Shown in pieces: positions 44,842 through 55,432 of a DNA stretch of 64,000 nt. The notes under the pieces are model-generated. The model was not told the origin of the DNA, made no database searches, and saw nothing but the letters and a program-made list of their open reading frames with translations. Made by a program: the position numbers and the translations under genes. Position 1 is the stretch's first letter, and the number at the start of each line of letters is the position of its first letter. The DNA comes from Phytoseiulus persimilis. Lineage: Eukaryota; Arthropoda; Arachnida; Mesostigmata; Phytoseiidae. The stretch covers positions 23,684,001-23,748,000 of the forward strand of contig CM075103.1 in the NCBI GenBank assembly GCA_037576195.1, written 5' to 3'.

Positions 44842-47800
44842 CTAAGTCTTGTTCACCAATGAATGATTCAGCTCGCTGCTTAGGCCGAGGCGAGCTGTGG
44901 GGTGTTCGTTGGTGTAAACGAATTCATTGCATCCGAAGATCACTTGTGCGATCGTTTCGGGGTGAACTCCACATCGGTCGCAGAATGTGTCTGGGGCAGC
45001 TTGGAAGATGGGATTATGACATTTTGTTGAGAGGGTTCCAGCTCTCGCTAGGGCTAGCAGGGAGGATCCTCTACTATTGTCATATATGTGGGTCATTGTG
45101 GTCCTTGTCTCTTGGTGGGCTCGGTACAGCTCGAGAGTGGACCTCACTTCCATCCCGTCTTCCCAGGCCTTATCCTGTACGGTCTTGACTTTTTCGGATA
45201 GCTTCGGGAAGTAGACTCCAAGGAGTACTCGGTTTTCGTGGTCGTGTTCGATCGTCAGTGCGTCGCAATCGAATTTGGTTTTGAGAACTCCCATTCTTTC
45301 GTAGGTAGACCATCGTTTTGTTTTTTTGTAGCTCAACTGCATCAAGTAGCATTTTGGGCCATCTCGAGTCCGGCATTGAGCAGATCCTCGCGAAATACCT
45401 GAGCCTTCTTTTGGCTTCCCTTGCTTCGAAGGAGCTTCAGCTCAGCTCCGATGAAAGGTATTCGTTTGCTACCTTCCATCCTGGTGTACCCAGTGTCCAT
45501 CGCGCTGCCTCGCGCTGGGCTTTCTCCAGTTCGTTCACTGTGTTAGTTGTCATCACGGTAACAGCGTTTGCGTAAGTGATTTTCGGGACAGCGACGCCTT
45601 TTCAGAATGTTTTGGACATTTCAAACTTGTTGAATCCCCATAGTGTCTGGGCGTGCATCTGGCGAAGGACTTTCTTCGTACCGTCTTCCATTCCTCATCT
45701 CGCTTGGAGAGGTAGTTAGAGTCGTCACTCAGGGTGATCCCTGGATATGTGAACTCTCGGCTGACAGGCAGGGCTTTGCCTTGTATCTGGAGGCCGTCGC
45801 AGTAGCCAACCGAGTGGTTTGAGAACACAACCCCTGCACTTTTTAGGGGGTTGAAAGTCAATCTTCTAACCCTTCCGAATGCCGAGGTGATGATAAGAAG
45901 CTCTCGTAGATCCTTGCGTTTGTGTGCGAGTAGCACTATGTTACCGCAAATAACAACCCGGGTAGCACGAAGTGTTTCGGTTCCCGAGTGTTCCGAAAGT
46001 TTCCTCTCCGCCTGATTCGAAATCCGTCGTTTCTCAAGCTCTGTTATGTATTGTATGAACACGATGCTGCTCAAGGGGCAGCCTTGTTTCACACCTCTGT
46101 GAGAGCATAGCCAGTCTGAGCTGACCTCGCCGTGAACAATTTTGACTTTGTTGTTCTCGTATATGCGTGTCAGTAGGTCGACCCAGCTGGGTTCCATTCC
46201 GAGTCTGCGTAGAATCTTCCACAGTTCTTCGCGGTCAATTCTGTCGAAGGCTCGGGAGCAGTCCAGGAAGCAGGCTATCATTCCTTGCTTGTTTTCTCTG
46301 GCGATCTCTATGGCGGAATTAAGTATGAAGATGTTATCGTCTCCACGCCTACCTGATCTAAAGCCGTTCTGCTTCTCCCCCAGAATCTGTTAATTCTCGA
46401 TCCACTCTTGGATCTTTGAGGTGAAGATCTTGGTGAATAGTCTTTACAGGACTGGGGTGATGGTGATCGGTCGAAATGTGTTCAGGTGTCCCTTTTTAGA
46501 GTTTCCTTTTTCTATGAGGGACGCTCTTCTCTGTTTCCAGTCCTCTGGTATGTATTCGGCTCCGGAAAACATTCTGTTTGATAGTTCGGTGATTTGCTTT
46601 ACACCTTCACTCTGCAGATTTTTCAAGACTTTCGGTGGGGTACCATCGAGGCCACAGCCTGAGCGGTCTTGGATGGTACTCATCGCTCTCTTGACCTCTT
46701 CTGGGCCTGTAACGATTCCTGTGGGATCTCTGCTTACTCGCCACAGGTCTTCCTGATCGTTGGTCTTGCTTGCTTCCAGCAATTCCTAAGCCAGTTAGGT
46801 GATCTGTCAAGTCGTCGTTTGGAATCAGGAGACCATTTCGGTCTTTGATCCTGGTGCCAGACGGGCGTCCAGTGTCCTAACTTCGACTCAGGAACTGCCA
46901 CAGCCTTTTAGCTCTGTTGTTTCTGGGTGCTTTGAGGATATCCAGGCATATTTGGTGGTCACGTTGCCTCACTTCTCTCTGCACTTCCTCGCGAACTTGC
47001 TGTTGTGCTGCGCGGTATCGGCTTTCTGTCTGTACAACGTCACATTCACTGAGTGTTTCGGAGGGCGCATGCGTTGTTTGCCCTCTCTGTTCTCTTGAAC
47101 GCACATGTGGTGTGTTCGTTGTCGGGTCTCCAACGCCGCTATGTTTGTCGGTCTCACGGTGCTCTGTGGTACCATTTCTCGCGACAGAGTTCAGCTGGCG
47201 TTTCCTCTGTCTCCAGAATCGGCCGCACTCTCTCCAGTATCCAATTAGCTCGTCTAGAGTCTTAAATCGGATAAGTGTGCGGTGGACGCATCGGTGGATA
47301 CGTCGTGATTTTCTGATTGCTCCTAGGATCTTTTCCTTAAAGTCTTCATATCCCAGTGGAAGGCCACCTGGGTGCGCCTCACGATTGATTTTTGGTACAT
47401 GACTCTGCTGGGCTGCGCATTTCATTCTCAGAAGATTATGATCGCTCAGTGCTATGATCCTGTCTTCGTCGATGGTCATGGAGTCTATGTGACTCAGCGC
47501 TGCTCCGTTCACAAGAAAGTAGTCTATCGCTGACTCCCCTCGAGTGAATTTGCCTTCGCATCGCTCAGTCATGTTCAGTATAGTGAGTCCGTTCTCAATG
47601 GAAAACTCCTCGAGGATCTGTCCTCTTTTGTTTGATTTTCCATCGAGGCTGGGGATATGCGCATTGGCGTCACCACCTATGATAATCTTATCTAGCGGCG
47701 AGCACTTTTGCTTGATGAGTGTGCTCATGGATCTGGTGAGGGTTTTGTTTTCCCTTACTGTTCCATGTTTCATATATGTAGAAGGATATGAATATCCATC

Positions 47801-48492
47801 GTTGTCTGCCAATCCACGTTGCTTGGGCAATGAAGTCATTGCCTTTGTGGTTCCAGTCTTCGACACAGTTTCCCCTGTATAGGATAGCTACGCCACCATT
47901 CGAGTTTCTCCCAGTCGGGCCTCGCCGGTTGCTGGATATTATGTTGTATTCCTCAATGGGTGGTGCTTTCTCGTCATTCATAATAAGACGCGTTTCACAT
48001 GACATCATTATGTCCACGTTCATGTCGATGAGCACATCTTTTTCAAGCGCAGCCCATTTGGCCATGCTAGATTTAAAACCATTGATATTTAGAGAAGCGA
48101 AACATAGTTTATTAACAACAGTCTCGCAAGGTGCTCCTTTGCTTCGGAGTCCACGCTTGGGCTGGATTGGCTGGTTGCTCTTGTTAGGACCTCGGCGGGG
48201 CACTTCCAGGTCCTTCAGGAGGGTGACGCCTTGTTTCGTCGGTCTGGTAGGACTGGTGGCGTTTTTTGCCGGAGTATCCACTGGGTCCAGGTTTGCTGTG
48301 GTCCTTCGGGGCTTGCTCCTGTGACCGCCCTTGATGCTGTTGTCTCTGCCCCGGTGCTTTGGGTGCAGATCTGTCCTTTTGTCCGCCTCCAGGCTTTTTC
48401 TGCGGAGTACGAACTTTCTTAGACGTATCATTTGACGGCGCCGCTGCCGCGGCGGCTGCGTGCGCCATTTTTGTTTGGGCCTCTTCGACCAT
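44842..48492 (-). pseudogene. Decayed non-LTR retrotransposon, unit copy 3
   Basis: This copy keeps the roughly 137 bp (46322-46465) that encode the region around NGFRSGRRGDD of the reverse transcriptase, but that stretch holds in-frame stops. It lacks about 56 bp near 47383 after the endonuclease and 15 bp near 48160. The catalytic box again reads ICGN. Confidence 0.8.
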
Positions 48493-48503
48493 CTAAATTC
48501 AAT

Positions 48504-49285
48504 TCAAAACACTTTATTTAAAAAGGGGCAGGTAAAGGTAAAATCGAACAATACAACGAATGACTCGAATAGTCTATAGGAGAATATCACCGGGTATTTG
48601 TTTCTTTGAGATCTTTGTGCAAATTCGCCAGGAAAATGAGTTCTGGACAGCATCAGTCCGGGCAATTGACTTTGTTCTGATCGTCCCCTTGCTTCGGAGA
48701 TCATTTTTAGCAACGTCGAAGTAGCGCTCAGCGTCATTAACAGAACAATGCGCCTGAGGACGCGTGGGTCCTGGTCAGATAGGACGTCCATCAATGGTCT
48801 TAGGGAGAAATCGTCGTTCGGCATCGAACATCTACGACGCAGTCTCCTCACGAAATAGCTTTGCACAGACTCAATCATTTTCACATGCTTTGCCATGTAT
48901 GGCAGCCACACTGCACAACAATATAAAAACTTCGAAACCACGAGCGAGTTGTAAAGTCTTAGAGAGAACTCCGGACGCTTGACAATAAAACAGCGGAATA
49001 TGTTGTTAACAATGAATCGGGCTGAGGTGACGATGCCGGAGATGTGTGCGTCGAAGTTCAGGTCATGCGAAATAACTCCAAGATCGCGAATGGTTGGTAC
49101 GGTTGGGAGAGTTTGACCACAAACGGAGTACACGGGATCGATGGAGGTTGAGTTTTCCTAAACCAGCACTGCGCACTTAGAAGCGGACAGCACCATTTTA
49201 TTGTCCAGGCACCACCGAGCAACACCGTCGATGGCCGCTTGTAAGGTGATTCGATCCACTGGATCACGCGCAGGTCCGAATAACT
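48504..49285 (-). pseudogene. CR1/Jockey-like reverse-transcriptase tail, unit copy 3, left part
   Basis: This is the same fragment as in the other units, here cut by the R1/SART-like insertion just after the FADD-proximal segment. The remaining few codons, including LFADDLKLF, lie at 53111-53153 beyond the insertion. Confidence 0.75.
49273..49285. repeat. Target-site duplication, left copy
   Basis: GGTCCGAATAACT matches 53111-53123 exactly and occurs once in uninterrupted units. It bounds element 2. Confidence 0.92.
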
Positions 49286-49817
49286 CACGCGCACAGATGC
49301 AGAACGTCTCATTCAGCTTGGTAAAATACAAATCGGATGGCAGACGTGCATCGTGAGAGAATGGCTTGAGGTGGTAATATGCTTCAGATGTCAAGAAGTC
49401 GGACACAGAGCCGCGGACTGTAAATCAAAGGAATTGGCACAGAAGAAATGCTATAACTGTGGACAGAGTGGACACAATCTCAAAGAATGTGCAGCAGATG
49501 AACCATTCTGCAACGCCTGTAGAGAAGAGGGACACTCAGCGTACTCAGCGGCATGTCCCAAATACAGAGAGGCCCTACAACGACTACGGGAGAAAGCAAG
49601 ACAAGAACGCAAACAAAGAGAGGAACAACAAAGGAAGAGAGAAGGGACACGCAAGCAGCAAGAACCTCAGCGAGATACAGACCAGAGTAACAAACCCGTG
49701 ATAGCGAGACCGAAACTGGCCATGGCACAAATACAAAGATCAAGAAACGAGCAAGCTTCCGAAACATGGTACAAAGTACAAAAAGGGAAGACGATTCCAG
49801 ACCCTGAACAACAATAA
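49286..49817 (+). pseudogene. Element 2 ORF1, C-terminal part with three zinc knuckles
   Basis: The frame is open from the truncation point, reading QLGKIQIGWQTCIVREW before the knuckles, so the missing part is only the N-terminal portion. The zinc knuckles are CFRCQEVGHRAADC, CYNCGQSGHNLKEC and CNACREEGHSAYSAAC, followed by a Glu/Lys/Arg-rich coiled-coil-like tail. ORF1 proteins of this group bind element RNA and nucleic acid at the target. It ends at TAA (49815-49817), which overlaps the ORF2 ATG by one base. It has no start codon of its own at the truncated end. Confidence 0.85.
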
Positions 49818-49820
49818 TGA
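49815..49820 (+). promoter_or_regulatory. Overlapping stop-start TAATGA
   Basis: The ORF1 stop TAA and the ORF2 start ATG share one A in TAATGA. The same six bases couple the two ORFs of the SART1 element of silkworm, where ribosomes terminate and reinitiate. Coupling here is inferred from this identity. Confidence 0.7.
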
Positions 49821-52800
49821 TCAGAGTCCTACAAATCAATCTCAACAGAGCAAGAGAAGCACACGCAGAACTGGAGAAAAAAGTGGAGAGTGGAGAGTTT
49901 GATCTCTGTATACTCAGCGAAGTTAACCGGAACATATCTGCAAACTACTCCAGAAGATATGAAGGATGGATCACAGACGACTCTGGAGACTCAGCCATCT
50001 GGATCCTTAACAAAAACGCAATCACCAATAGGAAATCGGAAAGGGGAATCACACAAATTTTCATGGAAAATACTCGATTACATGTTCTTAGCTGCTACTT
50101 CTCGCCCACGCGAGAAGTCGAGGAATTCCTTACCTATCTAGGGAGCCTCGAAGACATCCTACAGAGACTGAAGGGTCACATTATACTGGCCGGAGACTTC
50201 AACGCCAAATCTACCACATGGGGAAGCATCGAAACAACAAGGAGAGGAGCGGAACTGGAGGAGATGCTCGCGCGTAGAAGCCTATACATCATAAACGACG
50301 GCTACACACCGACACTTAGAAGAATACGAGACGGCCAGGACCAGGAGAGCTACATAGACATAGTAGCCTCATCCGAGCCGGCGAAGATCGGAAACTGGAT
50401 GGTGAATGAATATGACGAGTCGCACAGTGATCATCAATATATCGAATTCAACATCACGACTGAAACTCGAGAAGAACCAGCCCCGCAAAATCGATGGCGA
50501 TTCGATGAGCTTGACAGAACCTTGCTCACCGAGTACATAGATCAAGAGTGCAAACGAATAACGGAGCAGAGACAACCAATTGATGAAGAGGTTGTAATCA
50601 ACATTCTTGAGACAGCATGCGAAAAATCATCACCGAGGAGAATCTTCCACAACACTAAAAGGAAACCAGTCTACTGGTGGAATGATGAAGTCGCAAAGCT
50701 AAGAAAGACCTGTAATCGAGCCAGACGAAGCTACGTCCGAGGCAGAAGGAATACAAGCACAACCGAGGACGAAGCCCGAGACTATCACACGAGATACACA
50801 GAGGCGAAGAAGACATATAGGAAAGGGATCATCAAAGCTAAAAGAGATAAATGGAGAGAACTCACTCTTAGCGTCAGAGAGGACATCTGGGGACTCCCAT
50901 ATAAGATAGAAAGGGCAAAGATCGGACAGAACAGACTCAGGATGACCACTGAGGTCATTAAAAGAGCGGTGACCGCTCTTTTCCCGAGAGCGTCAAGATT
51001 CGGCAGGGAAGAATTCACTATCCAGGGTGGAGAAATCCCACAAGTCACCGCCGCGGAAGTGGAAGTAGCAGCTGATAGAATAGCACCTAGAAAAGCTCCG
51101 GGCCCAGACGGAATCCCCGGAGAAGTGACGAAAATATTTATGAAAAGATGGCCAAAAATCTTCGCTAAAATGGTTAACCTCATACTCAACACCGGCGTCT
51201 TTCCTAAACGATGGAAGACGGCCAGGCTTGTCCTGATTCCCAAACCTGGGAAGAGAGACAGCTACCGACCGATCTGCTTGCTTAGCACGGTAGCTAAGGG
51301 AGTAGAAACGATCGTCAACCGGAGGCTACAGGAAGAGCTGGAGGAAGGACAAAAACTTTCGGAGAATCAATATGGTTTCCGGAGAGGTCGCTCCACCATG
51401 TCGGCCATCAGAAGAGTCACCGAGACAGTCTCCGCGGAAATGAACGCCACGTACAGGACAAGAAGACAATGCATCATCATATTGTTAGATGTACGAAATG
51501 CATTCAACTCGATAAGATGGAAAGTCATCCATGACAGCCTCAGGACAAAAGAAGTGTCCCCGTACCTTCGCAGGATTTTAGGGTCCTACCTCAACTGTCG
51601 ACATGTCCAAGATGAGGAAGGAAATCTGCACGAAATGACGGCGGGGGTTCCTCAGGGATCGGTCCTCGGACCGACCCTGTGGAACATCGCGTATGACGAA
51701 GTTCTTCGAGCTGAAATGCCACAGGGAGCCACGATGATCGGATATGCAGACGACCTGGCCTTGATGGTGCTCGCAAGGACGATTGCAGAGCTTGAGAAGA
51801 TAGCTGATGCCGCCCTAGGAGTCATTACCCGGTGGATGCAACTCAACAGCCTGGAGCTCGCACCCGAAAAGACCGAGGCGATCATGCTTATCAAGAAGAG
51901 AACTGACGGAGCACCATGCATCTGGCTTCAGGGACATGAGATTAAGCTGCAGAAGTCAGCGAGATACCTCGGAGTATACATTCAAGCGGGGCTCACTGGA
52001 GTAGAACACGTCCGAATGGTAACGAAGAAAGCAGCAAAAGCGGCGACAGATATTGCTAGAGTGCTTCCACGAACCTACGGGGCGTCAGAGGCACAGAGGC
52101 GAGCGCTAGCAGTAGTAGCTGAGTCTATTGCACTCTATGCGTCGCCAATCTGGGGACCGGCTGCTCTCAAGCTTAAAAAAAACAGAACAGCCCTCGAAAG
52201 AGCCCAGAGAATCTCAGCTATACGAATAACGAGATGCTATCGAACAGTCTCGACACAGGCCCTGCTAGTCTTGGCGCGAACACCTCCGTGGCCATTACTG
52301 ATCGAAGAAAGGATAAAGCTGTTTACAGAAAACGAAAGACGAGACCTCCCGTATGACTCTTCGGAAGAAGATCAGGGCCGTTCTGATGAAGAGATCAAGG
52401 AAGAAACCATCGACAGGTGGAACGAGGACTGGCAGAGAGGAATTTCCGGCAGATGGACCTATCAATGCGTTCCGGATATCAGACCGTGGCTGGATCGCGA
52501 TTTTGGAGATCTGACATACTACACATCTCAAATCCTCACCGGCCACGGCAATTTCCAGACGTACCTAGCATTCATAAAGAAGGCCCCTAGCCCAATCTGC
52601 ATTCTCTGCAGCTCGGGCGAAGAAGATGACGTCGAGCATACTGTATTTTCATGCAGAGCGCTTGAGTCGAGTAGGAGGAGCCTCGGACCAACGTCGGTCC
52701 CAGCGCTCGTACGCGAAATGCTGACATCGGAAAGTGCTTGGAACAGAATCTCAAGGAAGTTGGAATGCATCCTCAGAAAGAAAGACCATCTCATCAAGTT

Positions 52801-52861
52801 GAGATTGCAGCGACTGGGACTTGACACGACGCCGACAGGCTTAGCGCCGTTTACAGCATAA
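49817..52861 (+). CDS. Element 2 ORF2: endonuclease-reverse transcriptase, 1014 residues
   Basis: This is a complete, uninterrupted polyprotein for target-primed reverse transcription. The APE-type endonuclease occupies about residues 1-220 (VLQINLNRAREAH, ILSEVNRN with catalytic Glu, LAGDFNAKSTTWGS, SYIDIVASS, SDHQYIEF with Asp-His near 204). The reverse transcriptase follows (KAPGPDGIPGEV, YGFRRGRST, LLDVRNAFNSIRW with Asp near 558, GVPQGSVLGPTLWN, YADDLALM near 643). A C-terminal CCHC motif lies at about 928-946 (CILCSSGEEDDVEHTVFSC). All catalytic residues seem present. Its length fits the R1 clade (about 1000 residues). Lacking a full ORF1 and 5' end, the copy is unlikely to move by itself. 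Confidence 0.93.
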   Translation: MIRVLQINLNRAREAHAELEKKVESGEFDLCILSEVNRNISANYSRRYEGWITDDSGDSAIWILNKNAITNRKSERGITQIFMENTRLHVLSCYFSPTREVEEFLTYLGSLEDILQRLKGHIILAGDFNAKSTTWGSIETTRRGAELEEMLARRSLYIINDGYTPTLRRIRDGQDQESYIDIVASSEPAKIGNWMVNEYDESHSDHQYIEFNITTETREEPAPQNRWRFDELDRTLLTEYIDQECKRITEQRQPIDEEVVINILETACEKSSPRRIFHNTKRKPVYWWNDEVAKLRKTCNRARRSYVRGRRNTSTTEDEARDYHTRYTEAKKTYRKGIIKAKRDKWRELTLSVREDIWGLPYKIERAKIGQNRLRMTTEVIKRAVTALFPRASRFGREEFTIQGGEIPQVTAAEVEVAADRIAPRKAPGPDGIPGEVTKIFMKRWPKIFAKMVNLILNTGVFPKRWKTARLVLIPKPGKRDSYRPICLLSTVAKGVETIVNRRLQEELEEGQKLSENQYGFRRGRSTMSAIRRVTETVSAEMNATYRTRRQCIIILLDVRNAFNSIRWKVIHDSLRTKEVSPYLRRILGSYLNCRHVQDEEGNLHEMTAGVPQGSVLGPTLWNIAYDEVLRAEMPQGATMIGYADDLALMVLARTIAELEKIADAALGVITRWMQLNSLELAPEKTEAIMLIKKRTDGAPCIWLQGHEIKLQKSARYLGVYIQAGLTGVEHVRMVTKKAAKAATDIARVLPRTYGASEAQRRALAVVAESIALYASPIWGPAALKLKKNRTALERAQRISAIRITRCYRTVSTQALLVLARTPPWPLLIEERIKLFTENERRDLPYDSSEEDQGRSDEEIKEETIDRWNEDWQRGISGRWTYQCVPDIRPWLDRDFGDLTYYTSQILTGHGNFQTYLAFIKKAPSPICILCSSGEEDDVEHTVFSCRALESSRRSLGPTSVPALVREMLTSESAWNRISRKLECILRKKDHLIKLRLQRLGLDTTPTGLAPFTA

Positions 52862-53110
52862 GGAGAGAAGTAGCAAGAAAGAAGTCAGACATTTGCTAAT
52901 CGGAAATGAGCTCCCGATAACCGCACGGAAGTAATATTGAACGTGGAAGCTTCGCTTTCCTCGAGTGCCCAGCGGTTACCGGCGTGGAGAAGGGAGGTTT
53001 TAGTGGTGAGACCACACTCCCGGGTCGATGGAACAATGGGTTCTATCCCCGGGGTCCGAAGGGATTTCCTCCAACTCCAGATGATTGAGGAAAAAAAAAA
53101 AAAAAAAAAA
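52862..53110 (+). other. 3' UTR and poly(A) tail of element 2
   Basis: A UTR of 229 bp is followed by 20 A. A small inverted repeat (GTGGT...ACCAC) lies near 53005. No AATAAA is seen just before the tail. Confidence 0.75.
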
Positions 53111-53123
53111 GGTCCGAATAACT
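53111..53123. repeat. Target-site duplication, right copy
   Basis: GGTCCGAATAACT follows the 20-A tail directly and matches 49273-49285. Confidence 0.92.
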
Positions 53124-53563
53124 TCAGATCGTCTGCAAACAGAAGGTCGCTGATGAACATTGGTATCACTCACAAAAAGGTCTAGGATAACGTCCCTGGC
53201 ATGCAGGTTAAGGCGTTCATCTGGTGTCCTTATTAGAATCAGACAGACTGGTTTCACCCTGGAATCCATGGAGAACTGAGGACGGACGAACAAAATCACG
53301 AAAAAAACAGCGGAACGCAGAATTAGAATTCCTCAGCCACGGTTCGAAGAGATCGACGATGAAGAACCTCTCATAGCTGAATAACCCGATGTAGTTTGAG
53401 ACCAGAACCATCAATCATCGACGAATAAACACTGTACATGCTATAAGAAATAATTTTTATTGTAGTTTCTAATGATATTTCATATTCATTTTTCATTGCC
53501 GCAGTTCGGAACAACATCTCTATACATACAATATACATCCAGGGGTACCTAACAGAAGCAGAA

Positions 53564-55432
53564 TCATTCCCATGCGCTCGGTTTAACATAGCCGACGAGA
53601 GGTTCGCCAGAACAGAGGGCGCGTCCGGGGAAACGCCCGTTCGCGAATCGATCCCCCAGATCTCCCTCAGTTGCGCATTTCTCCGCGACGAGAACCTTTC
53701 GCCCGTGTTCCTCCAGCGCCCTCAGGCTTTCGAAGCGTCTCACCAGCGAATCCCTCACACCTCGACGAGGGTTGTGGAGGTGGAAAAGCTTCGACTTCTC
53801 TAGAATGCGCCCGATATAGCTCTCGAAAACAGGCACCGCAAGACTCCTCGGGCGTTCGGCTTCCACGCACAGCTGGTTTAAGTAGGGTCCTTCAGCAAGA
53901 TCCCTCCAGAAGTCGTGTGGAAGTCCCGTCCTGAGAGTGACAGTCTCACCAACTCTGAGCTTGAGCTTCTTCAAGCTCGAGCAGGCATTCAAGAAGCCCC
54001 GCAAGCCCTCCACCTCGCTGTAGTCCCGCAAACCTAAGCGCACAGTATGTACCTTAGGATGTGCCAAGCTCCGGTACAAGCATTTTGTCGCCCAGACGTT
54101 GTCTAGCGTGAGCTCCTCCAGACTCTCGAGAGGCTCCAACACGGGGAACCTGGTCGAAGTGAGCGCCGCACGGCAGCCCGAACATTTTGACGCATACCAA
54201 TCTGAATCACAACTGCAATCCATGGTATCGCAGCCGGGCCTATGCTGTTCCGCCTTTACGATGAACTTTCTCAATTTGACGAGACCCGACAGCGTGTTCG
54301 GAAATAGTTTCGGTGAATCGGGCCGCCGTCGAATCTCGTCCGACAGCCAAGTCGGGAAGAGGAAACACTGTGGAACGGCCAGTGTTTCGAGGCAGGGAGC
54401 CAGATTTGCCAGGTCCAACTTCGTTGCGTCCTTGAACTCGCAGTGGCAATTGCTGAAGTCTAGTTCGATCAGCGCTGTCGACAAGCACCGATTCAAGTCG
54501 TGATAACGCAGGATGTTCTCTGCACGAGTGGGGTCGACTAGGCGCAGTGAAGTGGGCTTCCCCCATTCGGACTCGAAGAGGGTCGCCCGACCATTTTCTT
54601 CGGTGAGCTCGACCTCGAGGTGTCGGCTCAAAGCTTGGGGTTTCCCGTGGGCGTCTGGTACAGAACGGGCAGGAATTCCGTTGAAGTTCCCGCGTTCGAA
54701 GATGAAGCATTTTTTCGCACTGCGCAGCCATGTCTCCACTGCCTCACTCCAGTTTCCACTGAACACGCACTCCAAGAGCTTCATGCGAGCTCGTTCGTTC
54801 TTCGAGTGATAACTGGTGCAGATGAATGTGTGGAGAGTTTTCCATCTTTTCGCCTCCAAGACGGGCAGTAAGGCGTCATTCCAGTGTGGGAAGTTGGCTT
54901 CGCCGACGATGTTGATGTGGCACTCCTCGAGCGAATCACTGACATTCATGAGATCGATCAGGAGCGCCATCGGTGGATGATAGGGCCTGATTTCCACGTA
55001 GAGCTTCCGAACATTTCGGAATAGTGCACGTTGACTCTCACTTAGAACGATGTCCTCGGAAGCCGTCAAAGTGAGCTTCAATGTTGTCAGCTCCTTGAGC
55101 GGCTCGAGAACCTCGAGGATTCTCGAGTACTGCAGCGTCGAATTCACCAAGTTCAGCTCGTTCGCGTTGGGGCACTGGTTGGTGACTTCCTGGATGAGGT
55201 CACCAGACGACCAGCAGTTCTGGAGGTCGAGCGAGCACACCCTGCCTCCGTTCATGTCGAGCGAGTCCAGTTCTGCGTCTGAGATGGTCTCCGCCTTGAC
55301 CGAAAGCTTCCGAACACCATTCGATGCTTCAAGAAGGCGTGGATGCAGCCTTTGGAAAGTCGCCAAGCTCACGATATCCAGCTCTCGGGCGATGAGATAC
55401 AGGACGTCTTCGGGGAGATCGATGAGATTCAT
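53564..55432 (-). CDS. F-box/leucine-rich-repeat protein, copy 4
   Basis: The 622-residue protein is identical to copies 2 and 3, with the TGC state at the silent Cys marker. The CTCF-like site lies upstream at 55603-55616. Confidence 0.85.
   Translation of the reverse strand: MNLIDLPEDVLYLIARELDIVSLATFQRLHPRLLEASNGVRKLSVKAETISDAELDSLDMNGGRVCSLDLQNCWSSGDLIQEVTNQCPNANELNLVNSTLQYSRILEVLEPLKELTTLKLTLTASEDIVLSESQRALFRNVRKLYVEIRPYHPPMALLIDLMNVSDSLEECHINIVGEANFPHWNDALLPVLEAKRWKTLHTFICTSYHSKNERARMKLLECVFSGNWSEAVETWLRSAKKCFIFERGNFNGIPARSVPDAHGKPQALSRHLEVELTEENGRATLFESEWGKPTSLRLVDPTRAENILRYHDLNRCLSTALIELDFSNCHCEFKDATKLDLANLAPCLETLAVPQCFLFPTWLSDEIRRRPDSPKLFPNTLSGLVKLRKFIVKAEQHRPGCDTMDCSCDSDWYASKCSGCRAALTSTRFPVLEPLESLEELTLDNVWATKCLYRSLAHPKVHTVRLGLRDYSEVEGLRGFLNACSSLKKLKLRVGETVTLRTGLPHDFWRDLAEGPYLNQLCVEAERPRSLAVPVFESYIGRILEKSKLFHLHNPRRGVRDSLVRRFESLRALEEHGRKVLVAEKCATEGDLGDRFANGRFPGRALCSGEPLVGYVKPSAWE

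Larger units (their letters stand above)
49286..53110 (+). mobile_element. 5'-truncated R1/SART-like non-LTR retrotransposon (element 2)
   Basis: The insertion is 3825 bp, ends in 20 A (53091-53110), and is flanked by the 13-bp direct repeat GGTCCGAATAACT at 49273-49285 and 53111-53123. The empty site is visible in units 1, 2 and 4. ORF1 is truncated at its 5' end, while ORF2 is full length. ORF1 stop and ORF2 start overlap as TAATGA. The insertion is on the strand opposite to the unit's own elements and is present in unit 3 only, so it came after the array formed. Confidence 0.95.
41248..53153. repeat. 8-kb tandem array unit, copy 3 (sub-type B), interrupted
   Basis: The unit is about 8068 bp once the inserted element and its target duplication (3838 bp) are discounted. 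It contains the roughly 137 bp (46322-46465) missing from copies 1-2. It lacks about 56 bp near 47383 that copies 1-2 keep, and also lacks 15 bp near 48160. Confidence 0.92.
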
